DNA of 64,000 nucleotides from Nageia nagi (Eukaryota > Pinophyta). This document shows positions 44,047-55,559 of the stretch, piece after piece. Under the pieces are notes generated by a model, which saw only the letters and a program-made list of their open reading frames with translations, did no database searches and was not told the origin of the DNA. Position 1 is the first letter of the stretch, and each line of letters begins with the position of its first letter. Location: contig JBITNC010000001.1 of the NCBI GenBank assembly GCA_050084985.1, forward strand, positions 60,078,001 to 60,142,000, in the 5' to 3' direction. A program made the position numbers and the translations under genes.

Positions 44047-44699
44047 ATCCTTTAACCTATTTAGGGGGAGTTTCCATCTCCCCCTCCCCCTTTATCATTT
44101 CCCCTTATGGTCCCTCTATCTCTCCCTACACCCCTCCTAGTGGTTGGTGCATACTAAAGGCACTCATCCCTAACAAGCATCCCTACTATGAATCCTATCA
44201 TTATCCTAGTAGAGAAATTGATACTAGCATGATGTACACTCCTTTATGATGTATCAGTATGCATTTGCATTCAACTCCTTGAGGATGTTTTCCATCTTGA
44301 TGGTGGCTCTAACACCATGATCCTTATTGCAAATAGCAGGGAAAATAATTGGCTTTGAAATGCTAATGCCCTAATGGCCTCCCATTTCCATCCATATACT
44401 ACTAGTTAATGTTGGAGCTGGAGCTAGAGCACTACCACCTCCTTATCTATGTACCAACCTCTACTCATAAGGTTCCTACTTGTATCCTCTACATCATAGC
44501 AAGAAGTTGCATCAACCATCCAACCTCATCCTATGCAATCTAGATTTATGCCTAAGCTTCATATTGGGCCTATATAGCTACATCCCTTTCTTAAGCAAAA
44601 ATATCCCTCTCCCCCCTTAGAGCATCATGCTCTATGACCATAATATATCACTCCTAATGAGTGACATCTCTTGCTATTAGGGTATTTTCCCTAGCTATA
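44047..44699 (+). other. Tat 3' region resumed, non-coding
   Basis: C- and T-rich plus strand (CTCCCCCTCCCCC near 44078), no clear coding block. It continues the sequence cut at 35511. Confidence 0.35.
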
Positions 44700-46200
44700 A
44701 TGGTATTATCACACTCCTCAATGAGTTGCACATCCTAGGCCTCCTATCTCTTGACCATTATGTCCAACTACTAGTTAAACTCAGGGCCCTAGATTTCTCT
44801 TTCTACCTCTCCTACACCCCATGGGTTGATTGTTGGGCTAGCTGCTCTCCTGATTACCTAGTTGTTGATGCTCTTACTAATGTTACCACTATTAGTGATG
44901 GTGATAACACTACCTTTCCCCCTACTAGAGGTTCTTGTAGTCTCTTATTTATGTATATTCACTCCCATTATGGATCCTAGCAAGCATCATATGATCTTGT
45001 AGTACTGGAATGATCTACATTAGGTACTATGATGGCCTCATCAAGCACATCATATGAAGGAGTGTATCTTTTTTGGAGTAGGTCCCCCTATGCCTTTACA
45101 CACCTATACAACTCTAGCTTAGTAGGCACATCATGTTGTACTCTAAACTATCATGTAACTCTCTCTTACCAAAATACCTCAATGTATCAAGGACTCTTCT
45201 CATGAACATCATAAGATTATCAAACCTAAGCCAATTTCTCGACCTCCTCCACCTAACCCAATTCACTCCTTCAAGGCTTATATATTATGTCCTCTACATG
45301 CAAGCTAGCCCACATGCTATGATGCTAACCATACTCCCCTCATATGGTATCCTTCATGGAGACTTATGTACCCTCATACACCTCCTAAAATAAGATGGTT
45401 CTTGCCCTACCATGGGCATATTTTTATCTACCACCTTAATGTTGTAGATATCCTAAGGTAAGTTATGGGGTTGTACCACTTATACATGCTCCCATGCCCA
45501 AATCTAAATTAGCAAGGATGTGACCATTCCCACTCTACCTTTTTATTTGTCCGCTAGCTACTAGTAAGTCTAATATAGTATGGTTGATCCCTATGCATAG
45601 ATCATTCCCTCCTCAATGATTTCTTTAACAACATCTAATAAGTTTTAAGGGAACCTTTGATTATTGGTATGTGAAAGTAGAAAATTATTTATCATTATCA
45701 TCATGATGGCTATCTCAAGTATCAACAATTTATCATCTTATGTAGTATCTTTGTCTACCCTTCCATGGCTTATGTCAATGGCCTACCATCCATCCTCAAA
45801 TATCCTTTACATTTCCCCACTCTTTGAGGGGACCTTTGTGATCATCACATCCTCAATGGGCACCTAAAATATCCTATAAAAATCCTCCAATGTAATGGTC
45901 ATTTCCCTTATCAAGAAATGAAAAGTATTCCACTGGGTATCCTATCACTCCACTAGTTTCAATATGTAAGCTTGTTATAAATTACCAATTGCAACTGAGT
46001 AGCACTGGCTAGTCTAATTTCCTCCAACTAGACCCAATCATCCTTGTCCAATACCATATACACATTTCTTAAGATGAGCCTGAACTTGTGTTAGATCTTC
46101 TTTTGGCACCAATTCAAGAAACTATCATGTTAATTTTCCCAATCAAAGTTAATGTGTCTCTATTTTTTTAAGTTAGTCATCTCAATCTTAAATTAGTTTT
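44700..46200 (-). pseudogene. Antisense plant mobile domain (PMD) pseudogene
   Basis: On the minus strand near 45940-45860 the text reads WNTFHF, then EMTITLEDFYRIF, with a stop, then VPIEDVMITKVPSKSGEM. This is the hallmark of the plant mobile domain shared by MAIN-like proteins, some MULE transposons and some gypsy elements, where the usual core is TFHLP-GEMTITLEDV and a following LPIDG-like step. Downstream text with WEW, Trp and Gly blocks (45600-45150) and a Ser/Asn-rich tail (44950-44850) fits the rest of such a protein, but stops are frequent. It lies antisense to pol, between integrase and the 3' LTR. Tat elements are known to carry extra antisense frames there. Confidence 0.5.
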
Positions 46201-47262
46201 TATTTTATGATCTATCCTACATGATGTTAGCGTATTTGATCTCTAATGTGTAATGGCTAGGTTTGTATTATCTTTATCAAATTTGATTGTTTCATTTTTA
46301 AATTTTATTTATTTTATCTAATTTGTCTAATTGGTTTGCATCAGGTCGATTAGGGTTTATTAATCAATTCCTTATAAATTGATTAGTAGGTTAATTAATT
46401 AGTTAACTAATTGAGCTACCAATATTGGATCCTCCTAACCAAGATCTAATTAGTGGGGTGCCAATTAACCCCTAATTTAGGACCAGTTTGCATCCCATCG
46501 GCTAGCAGAGTCAAATGAGGCTAGTAAAAATGCATGATTTGACTTGTAAAAAAATAAAAAAATACTAAAAAATATACATTTAAACTAAAAACTAATCTAG
46601 TAAAAATGTTATAGACTTTTTTATAATCATTTGGACTACTAGTTTATCCAATTTGACCTGTTATTTTATGAAATGCATGATGCCCTATGTTTTTATATCT
46701 ACTCTATGATTTTTATCAACTTAAGCTAATTTTAATCATTAAAATCCAAAATAAATTACAATTCCTCTGCTAAACTATATGTGAGCTAATTAACTACACT
46801 TTCATAGTCAAAAATAATAATGTTTTGAGCTACATACTGACTTATGTAGGCATTCATCTCCTCCTAGTGGATTGCATGGTGGATCTTGTCCTTCTCTTGC
46901 AACTATCACCATCTCATCTAGTCCACGTTGGTTAGCCTCAATCTTACAAAAATAATAAAATATACTCTTAGCTAGAGATCCACTCAGATAAGGATAAGTG
47001 TGCAAATGACAAATAAATTTACTTTTTTATTTTTAACCCTCTGTAATCCTAACCAATCGATCGATTAGCTAATTGATCCATTAATCACTTTAATCGATCC
47101 TCATAATCATCTCATTTATTAGACCTAATAGATCTATAATAAATCATTTAGGTTTGATCTTATCATTTTATTCCTTTTCTTATCATTCCATTCAACCTTT
47201 TTCACTTGTCGATCTATAACATGGTTATGGATCTTTGCTAGATCTCATCCCATCTTCCTGTT
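46201..47262 (+). other. Region between the PMD remnant and the PPT
   Basis: No coding block recognised. It contains many AATTAGTTAATTGAT words (46370-46430, 47050-47100). Confidence 0.35.
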
Positions 47263-47271
47263 TAAGGGGGA
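47263..47271 (+). other. Polypurine tract of the Tat element
   Basis: TAAGGGGGA immediately before TGTAATCAC, which is taken as the 3' LTR start. Confidence 0.5.
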
Positions 47272-49048
47272 TGTAATCACTTAACCTTTTCATATTCCCA
47301 ATCATCATCATCCTATTAGGTTCTCCCATAGGAGTGATCAAATTTTGTAAAATTGGCATTCTAACCTAGCATTTTTTCCTATCATATTTGATCATTTCAG
47401 CATATTTATCATTCAACATGGTATTTTATTCAGGTATTGCATGCCTACACACTATGATCAAACACCTAGTAGTTCTTCGAGCCTACTCTTGATCATTTGA
47501 CATGATTATATTGTTATCATTTTACCCTTAAAATATTGGGGCAAAATAGACTCATTAATCATTTTACCCTTTAACTACTAGGGTAAAGCAAAATTATTGA
47601 TCATTTTACCCTTTGATTGGGCCAAGTAGAATCATTTTACCCTTCAACTACTAGAGCAAAGAAGAGATCATTTGTTTTTATTATTTAGTTTCTTGATGTG
47701 ATTTCATCCTCTCGATATAAATATGTTCCATCATTATACAGTATAATTTTTAATTCCATTTTGTGATTATTTATTTCAACACTTTGTTATCATAATAGAG
47801 TCATTATCATATATGGTTTCTTCAATATTGATTGGTTATGACATGAAAGTGTTGGTACTATGAGGTGTTATATCCATAGGTACTACTTGATATGACTATA
47901 TTATTTGTATCATAGCTCACTTTATTATGGTACAAACTAGTTATAGCATGACAGTGCTGGCCATCATGAGGTATTATAGCCATATGTACCTTAGTATGAC
48001 TATATCAATCTTATCATCATAGCATATCCTAGTATCACTTTGCACATACTTCACTTTTTGTATCATATTTTTTATATCACAAAATTTCATTTCACATCTC
48101 ATGAAAATTTATATAAAAAGGGGCATTTATAAATACCTAAAAATTATTTATTCACCTAGCTTTGGCAACTCATAATGATTTATCCCATTTTGTAGCTTAT
48201 CACAATCATATTATCCCATCGACCCTACATGATATCATCCATACAATATTTTTTAATAACTTAGCCCTTTGTTACTATTTAATCAACCCTAACCCTAATC
48301 ACCCCACTGGTTAGGGGACTAGTTGACTAATTAGAGTTAAAACCCTAAATAACCTAGTAGTTGGTCACTCTCAAAATAAAAATATCAATTTTAAATCATT
48401 TCAAAGATAACACAAATGGATATCTCATGAGTTCTTGCATGTTTAGCCTTCTCTCCACTATGTGCACAAACTTTTGTAGCTTGGTACCTTCCATGTGAAC
48501 TCAACACATGACTTACAAGGAAAAAAAATGATTCTTATCCTCATCTTACAAAGGAATCTTGGGTAAAATCATGTGATTTAAATTTTTATTGGGACTAACA
48601 TTATGCATAGTTGCATTTTTACTATTCCTAGGCTAGTCTCTTATAGACTTAGGCTAGAATTATTTAGTTTATTTTAATCATTATAAATTTATTTTGGATT
48701 TTATGGTAGCTTGCATCTTAGGCATTGAGATATTTTTTAGTGCCTTTTTTACTCAACATTTGGAGGTTTACAAGTAAATAATTCATATCATTCTTGGTTC
48801 AAGGGTCTCAAGGACCTAGATCTTAGAAACCTCCATATATATTTATTTTGTAGATACTTTAGCATTTTAAGAGCTCCACAAAAAGGATAAATATCTAAAC
48901 CCTATCCCCATTTTTTTCTTTTTAATGTTTTCTTATCATTAGCAAGCAATATTTGGATATTGTAAAGTTAGCATCCAAAGGCCCTTAGGTTTATCACATT
49001 TGTTTGTGTTTGAGTTCAAGGGGTGCAAGATCTTTTAGAGAGCTTACA
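47272..49048 (+). repeat. 3' LTR of the Tat element
   Basis: About 1777 bp from TGTAATCAC to GAGAGCTTACA. The part from 48152 on matches the 5' LTR fragment at 6125-7064. U3 contains a roughly 42 bp repeat (TTTTACCC words at 47521, 47563, 47605 and a shorter step to 47636). It also contains a 105 bp duplication (47835 and 47940). A TATA box (TATATAAAAAG) is at 48110-48120. Confidence 0.6.
48110..48120 (+). promoter_or_regulatory. TATA box in the Tat 3' LTR
   Basis: TATATAAAAAG in AT-rich U3, about 40 bp before the point where similarity to the truncated 5' LTR begins. Confidence 0.4.
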
Positions 49049-49319
49049 CCAATACTAATTTGAATAATTTTTTGACTACCTCTACCTAAAAAAATATAAA
49101 AAATATATATCTACCTTACAAAATGAATAGTATTAAGTATCAATAATTGAAATTATAGCAATATATATTAATATTTATATTTTTGTTCTCCTCCACAGGA
49201 TCAGAAGTTGATGTGCTCTTATTTTGTCTCTTTTTATCACCAGACATAATAATCACTAAATAAAGGTAATCAAAAATTTAATATTATCATTATAATAAAA
49301 AAAGGTAATATATAATTAT
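49049..49319. other. AT-rich spacer
   Basis: No gene or repeat recognised. On the minus strand there is a short Lys/Arg-coding patch near 49230, too short to call. Confidence 0.3.
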
Positions 49320-50720
49320 ATATAATCACTACACCCCTAAAATCAAAACTCAAAACCCTAAATCCTAAAACCTAAAAACCCTAAACTCTATACCCTAATC
49401 CTTAAGGTCATAAACCTTAAAACACTAAACCTTAATTTCATTTTCCATTCAACAATGTGACTTCAAAATTAAGCTACTCAAGATACTATTGGATTCAATT
49501 AAAGTGAATCTAATTTATCACACAATCAAATTTACCACACAATCCTAAGCCTAAAACCTTAATTAATTTATTTATTTTTTAAAATTTAGAATTAGCTTAT
49601 AATTTATATTAATAATTAAAAAAATTACATTAATTTATAAAATCAATTAATATATAATAATTAGTAATTAATATTTAATAATAATGAAAACCCAAAACCA
49701 TAGAATCCTAAAGTTGAATCCTTAAACCTAAAACCTTAAACCCTAATCCCAAAACCCTAATATGTAAAATCCTTAACCTTAATCTCTAAACCCTAATCCT
49801 AAAACCCTAAACCTTCAAAACCCTAAACCCTAATCCTTAGAGCTAAAAGCCTAAATTGCAATCCCTAAACTAATAAATTCAAAACCCAAACCTATAAACC
49901 CTAAAATCCTAAACCCTAAGAACCTAAAACCCTAAACCTATTTTCCATGAAACCCTAAAAAGCCTAAAATCATAAACCCTATACTATATACCTAAACCCT
50001 ACTCTCTAAACCCCTAAATTGAACCTAATCACTAAAACTCTAAATCTTAATCACTAAACCCTAATCCTAAAATTTTAAATCTTAATTGCTAATCCCAAAA
50101 AACTAATCCCTTAATCCTTAAATCTAAAATTGTAAAAAATCCTAAACTCTAATCCCTAAACTCACCTAAATCCCTAAATTGAAAACCCAAAACCTTAAAC
50201 CTTAAAAATCTAAAAACCTAAACATTTCCATGAAACCTTAAAACTCTAAAATTCTAAAACATTAATCCTTAAAACATAATCTCTATACCCTAAAATCTTA
50301 AACCCTAATCCCTAAACTCCCAAAACTTTATACCCCTTAATCCCTAAACCCCTAAACATGAAACCCTAAACTCTAATCCCTAAAATCCTACACCTAAAAT
50401 GCTAAAATATAATCCCTAAACCCTTAAAATTTAAACCTAAACCCTAAACCCTTAAGCCCAAAATCCTAAACTCTAATCCTTAAACCCTTAAACTCAAAAA
50501 ATAAAACCATAAATACTAAAAACCTAAAACCCATTTTCCTTAAGACCATAAAATGCTAAAATCATAAACCTTAATCCCTAATCCCAAAACCTTAAAATCC
50601 TAAACCCTAAAACCTTACTCCCTAAACCCTAAGATGCTAAACTTTGAACCTTAATCCCTAAACACTAAAATCTTAAACCTTAATCCCCAAACCTCTCAAC
50701 CACTAAACCCAAAATGCTAA
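49320..50720. repeat. Degenerate telomere-like (CCCTAAA) repeat
   Basis: Dozens of AACCCTAAA, CCCTAATCC and CCTAAAC words on the plus strand fill 1.4 kb, with interruptions at 49560-49690. The plant telomere unit is CCCTAAA on this strand. Units are irregular in length, so it is either an old interstitial telomeric tract or a satellite derived from one. Short similar runs (AACCCTAACCCTAA) also occur in both Tat LTRs. Confidence 0.7.
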
Positions 50721-52228
50721 AATCCTAATTTATAAGAATTAATTAACAATTTATTTATAAGAATTAATTTAGCCCCAAATCAATTAATTTATATTAGTTT
50801 ATAAGAATTAATTAATTTATATTACAAATTAAAAATTAAAAAAAAAAAAAATTAAAAAATGGTTAACAATTATAAATAAGGAAGATGTGAATGTAGTGTG
50901 AAAGAAGAAAGGAGGGTATATAGCCAAAGTGATTTTTCTCTTATTTTCTATCATATATTTTTCAAAATTTTATCTTAGTTTTTATTTCATTATGTTTTTG
51001 AAAATTTTATACTAAGGTTTTGAAGAATTTTATCCTAGGGTTTTTTTAGAATTTTATCTTAAGGTTTAGTTTTAGAGTAAAAGTTTTATTTTGAAGTAAA
51101 AGTTTCACTCTAGAATAAAAACCCTAAACCTTAGGATAAGAAAATTTGATTCTAGATAAAAGATTAAAAAATAAAAAAATAAAAATAAAAATAAAATAAA
51201 AACCTAAACCCTCAATCAACTTTTTTATTTCAAAGTAAAATTTTGATTCCAGAGTACTTACCTGCAAATCTAGCTTTGAATTGCTAAATTTGGTTTTGAA
51301 TATGCTCTTCTAGGTGTGAAATCTTTCTTCCCCTACAAAATTTGTATTTTTCTCCCTCTCACTATCAAAAATCAATGTCTATAATAAAAGTGATAAGAGT
51401 GGACCATAATGGTTTTATTTTTTGAGGTTTTGGATATCATCTAGTGTTATGTTTGACATTAGTTTGCATCAGACAAGTCAAGGTGGATGTTAGGAGTAAT
51501 GTCAAAATTGAGAAAGTTAAAAAATTGACCTAAAATCCTAAAATTAATGTTAAATTAATTAAAAATAAATAATTTAATATTAAAATAAAATTAATTAAAT
51601 ATAGAATTAATTAATTTAATATTAAAAATAAAATTAATTCATTCATTTTATTAAATAAATAAAATAAAATGATAATATTTTAAATTAAAATATCATATTT
51701 TATTTTTTATATTGATATAATATATAATTATTTTTTAATTTATTTATTTTGATAATTTCATCAAAAGGTATCCTACAATGGAAACCAAGGTGAGGTGGAG
51801 AATGAACATATATGTTGGGTGTTTTTTATATTATTAAGTTAATGGTTTAAATATTGTATGCACTTAAATCTCCTTATAGAAAAATATGGATACTTTAACT
51901 TACATTCCTGAATGATTATATACATTATAATTTCTTTTAATGAAAAAGCCTTTCTATTATATTAAGAAACCTTCTTCATACAAAAATGGTAGATGGCATT
52001 CGCACACCCCATCAAGGTTATGCATAAGGAATTTTGACAAACTGAAATAAATAAAATAGTAGTAAAATAATTTCAAAATCTTAGCGATTTTATCCCAAAA
52101 CATCATAGAAGTAATGGGGCAATATTTCACATTTTTAATAATTATGTTATAAAAAATTGGCTAGTTGATATCATTTTCTAAAAAAGGTAAAAATTATGGG
52201 CAAATATGAAATATTAGTTTATATCAAA
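50721..52228. other. AT-rich non-coding stretch
   Basis: Contains A/T runs (50830-50870, 51160-51210, 51530-51740) and a short patch of AAAGTTTTATTTTGAAGTAA-like repeats (51070-51260). No gene seen. Confidence 0.45.
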
Positions 52229-52250
52229 TGCTCATATTAATAATGATCAA

Positions 52251-52877
52251 ATGCTCATCTTTAGTAATAAGATGCTCATCTTTGGCAACAAGATTCTCAT
52301 CTTTAGTAATAAGATGCTCATCTTCAATAATAAGATGCTCATCTTTTGCAACAAGTTGCTTATCTTTAGTAACAAGATACTCCTTTTTAATAACAAGTTA
52401 TTGATATTTAGTAATAAATTACTCATCTTCAATAACAACTTGCTCATCTTCAATAATAAATCACTCATATTTAGTAACAAGTCACTCGTATTTAGTAATA
52501 AGTCTCTCATATTCATTAATAAGTGGATAATCTTTAGTAACAAGTTGCTCATCTTTAGTAACAAGATGCTCATCTTAAGTAATAAGTCACTCATCTTTAG
52601 TAACAAGTCATTTGTATTTAGTAACAAGACTTTAGTCTTTAGTAATAAGTCACTCATATTCAATAATAAGTTAGTTATCTTTAATAACAAGTTGCTCATA
52701 TATAGTAACCAGTCACTCATATTCAATAACAAGTCACTCATCTTCAATAAAAAGATGATCATCTTCAGTAGTAAGTCATTGGTATTCAATAATAAATCTC
52801 TCATCTTTAGTAACAAGATGCAAATCTTTAGTAACAAGTCACTTATCTTTTGTAACAAGTCACTCATCCTCTCCTCT
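52251..52877. repeat. 21 bp minisatellite, about 30 copies
   Basis: Unit ATGCTCATCTTTAGTAATAAG, with copies starting at 52251, 52272, 52293 and so on. The length is an exact multiple of three, so long frames stay open on both strands: plus 52251-52970 (heptad LIFSNKM) and minus 52867-52247 (heptad MSDLLLK). Codon content simply mirrors the repeat, and there is no other evidence of a gene. Confidence 0.92.
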
Positions 52878-52970
52878 TACAATATAGTCATCTTTTCATT
52901 TAGATATGCATTCTTTTTCCTAGAGAACTTGGATCCAATACATGATTTGCTTGGAAAAATTATAAAATAA

Positions 52971-53869
52971 ATTATAAAATATAGGTGATAAGATACAAAT
53001 TTGGTGGGGATATATTTGGCTAGATTATATAAAAAATACTTTGAAGTTATAAAATTTTGGCTAACCAACCAACAAAAAAAATAAACCCAAAAATTAGGCT
53101 ATTTGGGCCCGAGCTGATGAGCATAAAAATAGTAAATTAAAAAAGTAAAAATCTTTAAAAAAATATCCATTTTATGATAAATAGCCACTATGCATTTCCT
53201 TGCACCCGTATATCATACCATCAACTATACAAAAAATTATAACTTTACAAAAAAAATTGATGAATCAAAGATAGCATAGCACTTCCAAGAGAAATTATTA
53301 CCACCAACACACATCTCAAAATCCAACCAACCAACCAACAAAATTTTGATAGTAATCAAACATCATATTGGGGAGGGAAATAGTTATCAACAAATTTCAT
53401 AGTCTCCAACCTCTCATTTTCATCAAACATGAATTCAATTCATCATTATCAATAACTCCATCATTAGATTCCCCTTCTTCAATGTGGGCATGATTCTAAT
53501 TCGCTTGAAGCTCATGAGAACTAGGTTGCAGCTCTTCTCCCCAAACTACCACATGAACATATGAGAAGGGCCAAACATCTCATCCATTTTTTAAATGGAG
53601 GTGGATCATCTTATAAATCATAATTGCTTCTTACATACAAAGAGGATTATGTGAGAGTTAATACCAATGGCATTACGATGAAGGAGATAAATTGTGTACA
53701 TTATATTGGTGATGTTCAAGATTACAGCTATAGGAGTGGTGATAACCATGGCCTCCTTGACTTTGAGACCACTCTGGTGATGGATGAGGAACCTCTAATA
53801 GAACATGGCTAAGAGTACATTTATAATTCCTCTAATGGTCAACTAGATTTCATAAGTGTTGCACTTCCA
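52971..53869. other. Non-coding stretch
   Basis: Two short AACCAACCAACCAAC runs (53063-53077, 53327-53341). A 62-codon plus-strand frame at 53624-53812 (MLLTYKEDYVRVNTNGITMK...) is not recognised and not called as a gene. Confidence 0.35.
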
Positions 53870-54640
53870 CATTCACTTTTTCAACTTTAACCATAATCTG
53901 TAACTAAGAGTCATAAATACATATTACTTATCAATAAGAGAGAAATAGGTTGAATCCTCTTGCCTCCCAAAAATAATATTATTTCTAATTTTTCATATAT
54001 GATAGAGAATACTAATCTAAAATATATGTCAAACTTCACTAAGAGGTTTTGAAAATACAACAGCATCCCCTAGAAGAGCATGAACCCAAATACTAGGATA
54101 AGTAAGTAAAGGACTAAAAAAAAGAGAACCTAATCCCAAGCTTCATGAGCTTTAGGAAAAGACAAAAAAACATGAACAAAATATTTTAGTTCCAAACAAA
54201 AACCATAATTCAAGTTAACTACACCCAAATACACTTAACAATGGCCAATAACAAGTCCTTGATGAAGCATACTCCAAGAAAAAAAACTTGGCTTAGGTTC
54301 TAAATACTTAGCCCAGACTACATTGAACCTAAGACACCATTGAGATTGAGAAAATACCATTAGGAATGAGAAGACATCAAATCCCATAATAAGTTCAAAG
54401 TATTAACCATGAGAACATTAGGGGAAAGCCAAGTATATCTAAAGGAAGACCTCCAACGTGAATTATGGGAGACCACAATAAATTAATTATGGAAATTGAG
54501 GCCCCTGCATACTTATTACAAAGTTTCCATGAAACCTAAGACTTGAAGGTTTCCCAAGCTTTCTAAATACTCTTTATAACAAAAGAGCCACTAATCTTGA
54601 CCAAAATAAGAATCATTAAAATTGTCTATAGAGACATGTT
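53870..54640 (-). pseudogene. L1-type LINE fragment (zinc-binding RT C-terminus)
   Basis: On the minus strand the shifted frames give SWKLCNKYAGASISIINLLW, then SFFSWSMLHQGLVIGH, FLSFPKAHEAWD, WVHALLGDAVVF and a final KIRNNIIFGRQ. This is the layout of the zf-RVT module at the end of plant L1 ORF2: a W-x-L-x2-GL-V-G segment, a CP-A-AWD block, then an R-N-I-F ending. Stops and frameshifts are frequent. The fragment ends next to the Tat element at 54643, so its 5' part is missing. Confidence 0.5.
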
Positions 54641-54642
54641 GT

Positions 54643-54919
54643 TGATACCTAAAATTAGTCCCTTAATATGGTCCCACATAGATGCAACTTACATACATAT
54701 TTTAATAATATTTAGTCATATTTAATCATATTTTACCTTATTATCATATATTTATTAGGTTCTGTTCTTATGTTTTATGTTAGATGCATCAATATGGATA
54801 CTACCTTCACATAAGGGGCTAAATAGTGAATCACTCTTGATATAAATGTAATTATCTCTAACCTAGGGAAAGCATGTCAATATTACATCTTGATATTTAG
54901 TACCCTACACTTGGGTGTT
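54643..54919 (+). repeat. 5' LTR (partial) of the second Tat element
   Basis: Starts TGATACC, matches TGACACC at 63014, and stays similar for about 275 bp. Confidence 0.55.
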
Positions 54920-55559
54920 TCTAAATGCCACCTGTTGAGATTAGAATCTTGTTACTACTTAAGAAAATATTTATTAGAAAAATCCATGATTTTATGCTCG
55001 ATTCAACTTGTCATATTTATTATCATTGATCCTTGTTGATGAATCTCATTCTTTAATATTGTTATTTCATGTTTTGATGTTCCTGCCCATGTTGATCTCA
55101 TTTTTTTGTAGTTTACCTTGGGTTTCACATAATGAGATCATTATTATTTGATAATTTTTTCCATCATATCATTGACCTCAACATAGGTAAGGATACATAG
55201 GTATTTATCTTTCACTCAATTCCTTTCTCTTTAGTGTGTATAGTTGTGTTTTACATCTTGACATCAATTTAATTTCATTATTCTATTACTACACTATTGA
55301 ATTACATTATTCATGTATATTTATTTAAGTTTATTTAGCTTATATAATTCATGCAATAGAATGTGTATATGCTTTTAGTTCATTTAGAGGTAAACCCTAG
55401 TTGTACCAAAATACATATCAACATGTTGGTCCCAACCTTTTATAACATTTTATTTCTCTAAATTAGAGTTAGAATATAAGTTCTCTCAAAACTAACCATA
55501 TTTTACATCAAGAACCCTAAGGTTATTGGTTGCATTTGATCTAGATTTTTTGAGTGTGA
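54920..55559 (+). other. Leader of the second Tat element
   Basis: AT-rich, no coding text. A PBS could not be identified. Confidence 0.3.

Larger units (their letters stand above)
6050..49048 (+). mobile_element. Large nested Tat-lineage (Ogre-like) Ty3/gypsy element
   Basis: Parts of one decayed plus-strand element are spread over 43 kb in the right order: partial 5' LTR, PBS, gag, protease, RT, RNase H, second RNase H, integrase, 3' region, PPT and 3' LTR. The second RNase H after pol's own RNase H, the tRNA-Arg-like PBS and the long 3' region are traits of the Tat lineage. Three primary insertions (12145-14778, 15037 to about 28806, 35512-44041) account for about 25 kb, leaving a core of about 18 kb. 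All reading frames carry many stops and frameshifts, so the copy is old and inactive. No target duplication is visible, because the 5' LTR is truncated on its left. Confidence 0.7.

Noticed and set aside
53624-53812. 62-codon acidic frame
   Set aside because: Short, isolated and unlike any family I know; chance open frames of this size are common here.
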